Assembly: GCA_029959085.1 (NCBI GenBank)
Contig: JARWIR010000001.1
Span: forward strand, 19,645,730 to 19,709,729
DNA: 64,000 nucleotides
DNA from: Nemophila menziesii
Taxonomy: Eukaryota; Streptophyta; Magnoliopsida; Boraginales; Hydrophyllaceae
Direction: 5' to 3'
Position 1 is the first letter of the stretch. Each line of letters starts with the position of its first letter. The notes below the pieces were generated by a model. That model searched no databases. It was given only the letters and a program-made list of their open reading frames with translations, and had not been told where the DNA came from. This document shows positions 57,672 to 64,000 of this stretch, piece by piece. A program made the position numbers and the translations under genes.

Positions 57672-58650
57672 GGATCCTCTATAGTTTTCTATTATTTTTC
57701 TACTAATAAAATATTTGACTCACATTTAACCAAGCATATATATTCTTCTTTTTTCTTTTATGCATGATGTTAGTTTTAGTTGATTTTTTTTCTTTTCTTT
57801 CTATGAGGTACTTTTTGTTTAAAAAACTTTTTGTCTAATTAATAATTTTAATATATATTTTTCATTTAATTTTTAATTAACCATTTTAATGTGTTTATTT
57901 TAGTTAATTATTAATTAATAATTATTTTAATATTTGGTTCTTATATACAATATAATATGTTATAATTTTAAACATATGTCATGGTTATTTTTCTATTAAT
58001 TGTGATATGGTTTTATTAAATAAATAAATATATATTGCTCATAATTAAGATGACAAACTAACTAAGTCGAGTCGAATATTTAATTTTTCAAGTTTGTTTT
58101 TTTTAACTTCAAACTTTGAATGAGTCAAGATTAAATTTTTATATGTTATAATAAAAATTCCATTTAAAAATTTAATCTTGACTCATTCAAAGTTTGAAGT
58201 TAAACAAACAAACTTGAACAATTAAATATTCGACTCGACTTAGTTCGTTTGTCATCTTAATTATGAGCAATATATATTTATTTATTTAATGAATATCATA
58301 TCACAATTAATAGAAAAATAACCATGACATATTATAAAAATTATAACATATTATATCGTATATAATAACCAATTAATATAAAATAATTTTTAATCAATAA
58401 TTAAATAGAATAAACACATTAAAATTATTAATTAAAAATTAAATAAAAAATATATATTAAAATTATTAATTAGACAAAAAAAATTAAAAACAAAAGGTAC
58501 CTTATAGAAAGAAAAGAAAAAAATCAAATAAATCTACATCATGCGTAATTAAAAAAAAAAACATGCTTATTTATGTGGCTAAGTGTGAGCCAAGTATTTC
58601 ATTAGTAGAAGACTAGTAGAGAACTCTACTTGTAGAGAATATAGGAACCC
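57672..58650. repeat. Large near-perfect palindrome (fold-back element)
   Basis: The left arm (about 57672-58145) and right arm (about 58160-58650) are reverse complements over roughly 470 bases with a short spacer centred near 58150. Near the centre, ACTTCAAACTTTGAATGAGTC (20 shown: ACTTCAAACTTTGAATGAGT) at 58109 mirrors GACTCATTCAAAGTTTGAAG at 58176. At the edges, GGATCCTCTATAGTTTTCTA mirrors TAGAGAATATAGGAACCCC. The arms are AT-rich and non-coding. Divergence between arms is low in the centre and higher at the edges. Confidence 0.88.
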
Positions 58651-58762
58651 CTATACCTTTTTTTGTCATGATTAGATAAACGTCTCATATCTTGGGTGTT
58701 ATTTATGGAGTTTTGTTATGTTTATCTTTGAATTCGATAAAACAAATTGTCCATATATTTTA

Positions 58763-60257
58763 GGGTGAATTATCTATAGGGTTTTGGAGAGCATTTTAGT
58801 GCCACAAAGAAACCATCTCATTTCTCTCTCTTTTAAAGAGATCTCTCAGATTCTCGTTGTCATTACTACCTTTATAGTGTACATAAGAAAAAAATAGATT
58901 CTTCTCTCTCCTCCATTACCATTTTTCTCTCTCCTACTTTATCATTTTTTTTCTCTCCTCCTTCATTAACTATCAATAATTTCTAGCTCCGATCACCGGT
59001 GGAAAAAGTTCTGAGCATGAAACAAGTTTCTGAGCATGGAAAAAGTTTTAAGCATGGAGTACTGAGTATTCGAATTATTTTGTTGAGTCGAATTTTACTG
59101 AGTATGCAAAAAAATTCAATGAATTTTTTGGATGTTTACTGTGCATTTAGAGAGAAATTGTTGAGTATAAAATTACAATAATTAATTAAATAATATTAAA
59201 ATATAATTTAAATAATTACAAGAAAAGAAAAAAATGTTTCAAAGTCAACATCTAAGTATTACAAAAAGGAAAAAAATTACAGCAGCAAAAAATAGGAAGA
59301 AGACAAGATCATCAAAGCCATCTTCTCGTGTAAATGGAGTGCATATCCACACTGGCATCATCTAACTAATCAAAATGCATCAACTCGTGGAAATAACACC
59401 ATACGCGTGATTTCTCACCTCTCAACTCGTGGCAATAACATCATCTAACCAATCTAATTCACCCTTTTTCTATTCTATACAAAGAAAGACAAAAAACAAT
59501 CGGCGCTATTCCATTGATGATGCATCAGATACTTCACTTGAGGCTTCAGAATGATGAGCCTTGCTGAGCTTCATATGACAAAAAAAATTGACCAAAAAAA
59601 GAAAAAGAATCACGAAGCAAGAACAAATATGCTGCATAAACTTGTTGGGCATCTCGAATCGACTTGCTGTCGGAGATTCGAGCTTCGTCTTCACGGATAT
59701 AAGGACAAAAACAGAGTCGTTCATCCATGTCTTTTAAATCCGAGCTTAGAGCTTATTGTGCAGCAGATCAAAGGAGTTGCACGGTTTTCTTCCTTCCATG
59801 GCCGATCCACGACATAAAACGACGATCCATAGCGGAACCATAGCTCGAAACTCTATTTCGGATCGGTCAAAGCTCCACCTTCATTGCGGTCTTCATCGAA
59901 GTTCATGCCAACGGTCTACTTCTCCGACGATCTTATTCGGTTGCTTGGTGGCCGCGTGCTTCAAGTGAAGCAATGGAAAGAAGACATATTTTGGAGTGGA
60001 GAAGAGAGGCATTGATTTTAGGAGGAGGGGAAAGAGGTAGAAAGAGAGAGAGAAAGAAGTCTGAAAATGTAATTTAGGATTTAAAAAAATAATCAACAAT
60101 ATTTAGTATATATAGGAGAAAAAACAAAAGAGTGTACAATTGTAATTGGGAAATTAGGCTTATAGTGTTAAAATTAGTTTGTAACCTTTAGTAAGAAAAG
60201 GTATGGTGTTTTTGGGTATTGGGGTGGTGTTTTCAAGACCCTTTGGGTAATAATCTC
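58763..60257. mobile_element. Non-autonomous Mutator-type element, copy B
   Basis: It starts GGGTGAATTATCTATAGGGT and its reverse-complemented right end is GAGATTATTACCCAAAGGGT. The flanks are the identical 9-bp duplication TATATTTTA (58754-58762 and 60258-60266). Sub-terminal GAGCATGGAAAAAGTT repeats lie at 58990-59170. A GC-rich core (59640-59960) has frames without recognisable domains. It is about 380 bases longer than copy A at 23273-24385, mainly in the left half. Confidence 0.92.
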
Positions 60258-60446
60258 TATATTTTACTATGTGTTATGTTATAAATCCTTATATATGAAT
60301 CTCAATACTATCAACAAGTTGTGTATGCTATTTTTGTCTAATCATAAATTTCATGATATATGGTGTTCTTATTTTATGTCTATATAATCTCTAAAACATA
60401 TATATGTAATTTACATTAGTCAATTACTTATTGTGGTCGGGGCTCA

Positions 60447-60489
60447 AGTTGTAGATGGTTGTAGATGGTTGTAGATGGTTGTAGATGGA
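60447..60489. repeat. 11-bp minisatellite
   Basis: Four head-to-tail copies of TTGTAGATGGT, read directly. Confidence 0.9.
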
Positions 60490-60522
60490 TAATTGTATTG
60501 TCATAGGTCACACACTCAGAGG

Positions 60523-61171
60523 TAGGGATGTGCACGAGCCCAAAATCCACGGGTTTTGACAAGGTTCGATCCGGTCTCGTCTAACGGCGGGTTGTTATTT
60601 TTAAAGCCTGATCTAGCAGGATTTTGGCGGATTTTTACACACGGGTTTTTGGAGGGCTTGAACCGGGATCATGCCAAATGAAAATATATAAATTTAATAT
60701 ATTTATATTTTTCTATTAAGGTAAAAATTCAAAATAATATAGGACTGTGGATGCAATTATAGAAGTGTTTCCAAAAATATAGGCAGAGTCTTTGCTAAAA
60801 CTTTGATTAGTTTGTTGTTATCCAAATCAATACGATAGCCCTTTGATAAGAAGTGTTGTTTAGATTATCAATGGGGAAATGGTTCCACCATTGTTCAGTG
60901 TTGTTCATATAATCTAGAAACTATAAAGTTATATTTAAAAAATATCATAATTCCATTTAACTAATCAAATGAGCTATTAATATAATTTAACTAATATTGT
61001 TAGACATTATTATATTTCTCATATCAATATGTTAATCTTTATAATTCTAATTAAAAAATAAATTTTAAAGAATAAATAAATTTGTCCAGTAATTTTCAAT
61101 ATATCATACATTACATACTAAGATAGTAGATATTGATGGTTTACATATCTAGAGATACTAACGTGTGCAAG

Positions 61172-61216
<45 letters not shown>

Positions 61217-61417
61217 ACATTTTACAATAGTAATATATAAGATATGTTTTAAAAATATTTGTATATATATATATGGCGGAACGGACCTAGATTAAGCGGG
61301 TTTTAATAACACTAAGGCCCGGTTTAGGTCCAAACCTGCGGGCTTGGTTAAAATTAAAGTCTGGTATAGGTCCGAAACCCGCGGACACGGGTCGGGTGGC
61401 CTATTTGCTCACCGTTA
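60523..61417. mobile_element. Non-autonomous hAT element, 895 bp
   Basis: It starts TAGGGATGTGCACGAGCCCA and, reverse-complemented from the right, TAACGGTGAGCAAATAGGCC. The 8-bp duplication CTCAGAGG lies at 60515-60522 and 61418-61425. Sub-terminal regions are GC-rich (CGGGTTTTGACAAGGTTCGA; GAAACCCGCGGACACGGGTC) around an AT-rich middle that includes an (AT)n run at about 61158-61212. It is non-coding. Confidence 0.85.
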
Positions 61418-61418
61418 C

Positions 61419-61960
61419 TCAGAGGGTTAGACGCGAATTAGAATAACATAATCTTGGGCATAGTTTGATCCATCTAATGAGGTTAAGCGATCGTTGTCTA
61501 GGTGTTGATTTGCCAGGTAAGAGACCCAACCCTCTAGTATAACTACTCGCTAGGTACTGTGCTTTCTTTACCATAACTTTAGCCGGCAGGAAATCAACCT
61601 CGTTGGATACCGCATTATTACGATCCTTCCCGATTGTTTTGATCATCGCCACAAAGAAAACGGGCCATGGGATCCCGGAGTATATACTGTTGCTAGCCAA
61701 GTTACGATTCCACCAGCTTCTTTTCTCAAGGTTCCAAACAGCAGTAGATCCGCCAGAAGTAGATGCGATGCTGTCATGCTCCTTGAAACGATTTGGAGCT
61801 GATCCTACTGCCGTAATGGAGTGTGTGGTTGTTGTTGTCATCCAAGGAGACCCGTGAAGCTGTTCAATTGGCGTCCATCCTTGAAGCATTGTTGAATCGT
61901 TCGAATGTATGAGTCCAACAATCTGTTCATCACTAATCCATGAAATTGCACTAGAGGACC
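61419..61960 (-). pseudogene. Unrecognised coding remnant of about 180 codons
   Basis: Reading leftwards from a splice acceptor (TTTTCCAG at 61961-61968), an uninterrupted frame gives SSSAISWISDEQIVGLIHSN, later HSITAVGSAPNRFKEHDSIA, STSGGSTAVWNLEKRSWWNR, and runs to a stop near 61419. The part with ISWISDEQIVG and GGSTAVWNLE is reminiscent of WD-repeat text, but this is only an impression. It has no partner exons on either side, so it may be a relic or captured fragment. Confidence 0.4.
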
Positions 61961-61999
61961 CTGGAAAATTAGAATATACAATTTCATTTAAGGGGAGAG

Positions 62000-62830
62000 G
62001 ACAATATCGTCTTCCTCCTCTTGCTAGGACTTAGTAAATCACATTTTCATTATTTTCCAGATATTCTTAGTAATAACACATTCCTGAGATATATGGAACA
62101 CATTCTCCAACCCACACAGAGGGAACAAAATCGAAACCTCTACCCCACGTCGAAGGGGATTCCCACTAGTCGCAAGCCTTTCATGAATCTCCCTCTAAAC
62201 AAGCACTCTAACTCGTTGTGGGCATTTTAAACTCCAAACTCTATCCCAATTGATATCACTAAGTAACCCATTATCTTTGTAGTCACACAAGGCCTTTTTA
62301 ACTATGTATATTCCATGAATCTTGTTTGACCATGACAACTTATCCATTGCGTCATCTCGCCTCATCGTCCTAGCTTCATTAAATTCTAACAATTTGGATA
62401 TAGGGAGAAGATGCTGAAATTTATCCCGATCCCATGGCCCATCCTCTAATGTATACTCCTCAACTTTATTAGAAATTTCTCCCCTCCCAACAACACCAAT
62501 AACATGATTAATCAGTGGAAAGTTCCCTAACCATATATCGAACTAAAAACATATACTCTTGCCATTTTGTACGAGCCATTTGGATCTCCGTCTAACTACG
62601 GCAATACCTTCCACAATGGCTCTACTAATTCTCGAATAATAGGGTTTTAAGACATAATGAAGATGATTAACCTTGAAATACTTTTCTTTCATAACAATCG
62701 TCCAAAGAGTCGTATTATTGTGCATCGCCTTCCAACCCGACTTACCTAAGAGAGCCTTATTCATATCCTTAACTGATCGGAATCCAAGCCATCCTTCTTC
62801 ATTCGGTCTACAAATGTCGTTCCAAGCTAG
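62000..62830 (-). mobile_element. LINE remnant (RT C-terminal and zinc-binding domain)
   Basis: Reading leftwards, 62764-62543 gives MNKALLGKSGWKAMHNNTTL then YFKVNHLHYVLKP, the typical linker of plant LINE ORF2. 62392-62195 gives YKDNGLLSDINWDRVWSLKC then PQRVRVLV. Beyond it 62195-62010 reads WRLIHERLATSGNPLRRGVE with FPLCGLENVFHISQEC, the zf-RVT domain. There are frameshifts between the blocks and no endonuclease. Confidence 0.78.
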
Positions 62831-63074
62831 CTAGTTAATGCGTTTTTGCTCTTCCAAGCTAGCTAGTTAAGTGGCATATATTGATCTCTTGATTCCCCGC
62901 CCTTAAAACTATTACGTATCAAAGAAAAATATTAATTGACCTTATAAAATTGTCATGATGATAAGTCTTATCTTGATTTATCTTATAAGCAAATAAGGAC
63001 ATCACTTGTAAAACACACCAGAATGCCAGAGTTGGGTTATCCGCGTAGAGGTAGAAAAGACCGTGTATTCTACC
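62831..63074. other. Short intergenic stretch
   Basis: A 20-base phrase, TTCCAAGCTAGCTAGTTAA, is present twice (about 62820 and 62852). Nothing else was recognised. Confidence 0.5.
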
Positions 63075-63484
63075 CTATACCATAGAACTCGGATTCACGA
63101 CCTAGGCGGTCAACCGAGGCCTAGCGCCTAGGCTGGATTAGTCACTTTTGAATCCCATTATTTAATTTTATATATTTAGTATTATATATATTATTTATAA
63201 TAATTTTAACTATTTTAATAAAAAAAATTATCTAACAACACTAGAGTAAATATAAAAATACTAAAATTAGAGTTATAATATCAACTCAAGAATTCTCGAG
63301 AGTAATAAAATAAAAGGATGGCCTAGATGACCATTTTTTACCATTAATCGATGCCTAGAAGTGTTATGTATCTCTTCCACGGCGACTAAGGCGCTAGAAA
63401 TAGATGTTTAACGTTTTTACTAGGCTAGGCGGATAGGGGGGGGGGGGGGGGGCTGACACCTAAGCGGCAATTCCTACAACATAG
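63075..63484. mobile_element. hAT-type element with CGCCTAGGCG palindromes, copy B
   Basis: This is the second member of the family at 41981-42460. It shares CCTAGGCGGTCAACCGAGGC / CCTAGGCGGTCGACCCGGGC near the left end, the AT-rich middle (TAATTTTATATATTTAGT, CTAACAACACTA), CCACGGCGACTAAGGCGCTA, and the right end CTACAACATAG. The left TIR is mutated (CTATACCATAG). Flanks are ATTCTACC (63067-63074) and ATTCCACC (63485-63492), an 8-bp duplication with one change. A run of 17 G lies at 63436-63452. Confidence 0.82.
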
Positions 63485-64000
63485 ATTCCACCGAAAAAAC
63501 ACACTAACACAACGGTAAGAGACAAACTACCACCACATCACATCAACACACAATTTTTGCCTTTGTCCTACATGTCCAAGGCGTTACTCGGTCGCATTCT
63601 GATCATTAGTCTAGTGGTATTCGGAGATGTTATACTCAACACCTACCCTACCCTACCTGATCATGAATCAAACCTATCATTCATATTAGAAGAAAAACAG
63701 GTATATTATATCTTTGTCTTAACGTAGATATCCACTTGTAACATTTCAAAGGTACGGTTAGCATGTGGGGACCACCATGTAGATGAGTGTATATGAGACA
63801 CAAATATAGAGGTGGGTCTCCTAAATCAAACAACACTCTCAAGATTTACTCAATTGATACTCTTTATGATCTATATTGACCCAAACTCGAGCAAACTGAA
63901 TAACTATTAAAAATCACAATTAAAATCTGATTTAAAATTCTATCGAATTAACCGACTACTTGACACATAATCGAAATGACTTGTACGTAAATATATCACT
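63485..64000. other. Intergenic DNA at window edge
   Basis: I see no gene or bounded repeat in this stretch. Confidence 0.5.

Noticed and set aside
59506..60099. Possible gene in the GC-rich core of the 58763-60257 element
   Set aside because: Short overlapping frames on both strands, no recognisable domain, and the location inside a bounded non-autonomous element argue against a host gene.

Overview
This is a plant nuclear window, most likely from a eudicot. It is AT-rich, its genes are split by GT-AG introns, and its gene products are typical land-plant proteins. It is dense in class II and LINE transposons. I cannot name the species. No rRNA, tRNA, CRISPR array or bacterial-type operon was seen, and the genes are independent transcription units rather than a pathway.

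Six genes look intact. (1) A stand-alone DUF971-domain protein (4709-6406, +, 4 exons). (2) A lysophosphatidic acid acyltransferase of the LPAT4/5 type (11167-12407, -, 3 coding exons plus a likely 5'UTR intron). (3) A peptidyl-serine alpha-galactosyltransferase, SERGT1 type, with two glycosyltransferase halves (18444-22588, +, 7 exons). (4) A WVD2-LIKE 7/TPX2-type microtubule protein (31056-34871, +, 10 exons) whose first three small exons are a tandem triplication. (5) A single-exon acidic plant protein of unknown function (35594-36184, -). (6) A cystinosin homologue with two PQ-loops (50051-51633, -, 8 exons). A small GRF zinc-finger plus membrane-anchor gene (2749-3117, -) looks broken.

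The rest is mobile DNA, much of it with boundaries that can be read directly. Elements with 9-bp target duplications and TIRs (Mutator type) lie at 16679-16869, 23273-24385, 46470-48707, 52105-53883 and 58763-60257. Another with long TIRs but no visible duplication spans about 13684-16532. Two of these are Pack-MULE-like and carry exon fragments of several unrelated host genes, all in one orientation. The first carries Bax inhibitor-1, organellar ribosomal protein L12 and a possible citrate synthase exon. The second carries HASTY/exportin-5, the copper chaperone HCC1/SCO1 and an FG-GAP-repeat protein. hAT-type elements with 8-bp duplications lie at 3580-4504, 41981-42460, 60523-61417 and 63075-63484; the second and fourth are one family built around CGCCTAGGCG palindromes. 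A Stowaway MITE (17842-18094), two SINEs, five LINE remnants or copies, and three large fold-back structures (24540-26220, 36430-38090, 57672-58650) fill most of the remaining space.

Two short dispersed sequence families recur through introns and intergenic DNA. One is a TTGCACTATAGGTCCCTATA-like phrase found in both orientations. The other is an inverted-arm element with the phrase AAATGGTTATTTAYCC. No novel defence-like or metabolic system was found. The most unusual items are the two multi-gene Pack-MULEs, the fold-back element with a minisatellite core, the palindrome-rich hAT family, and the exon triplication.
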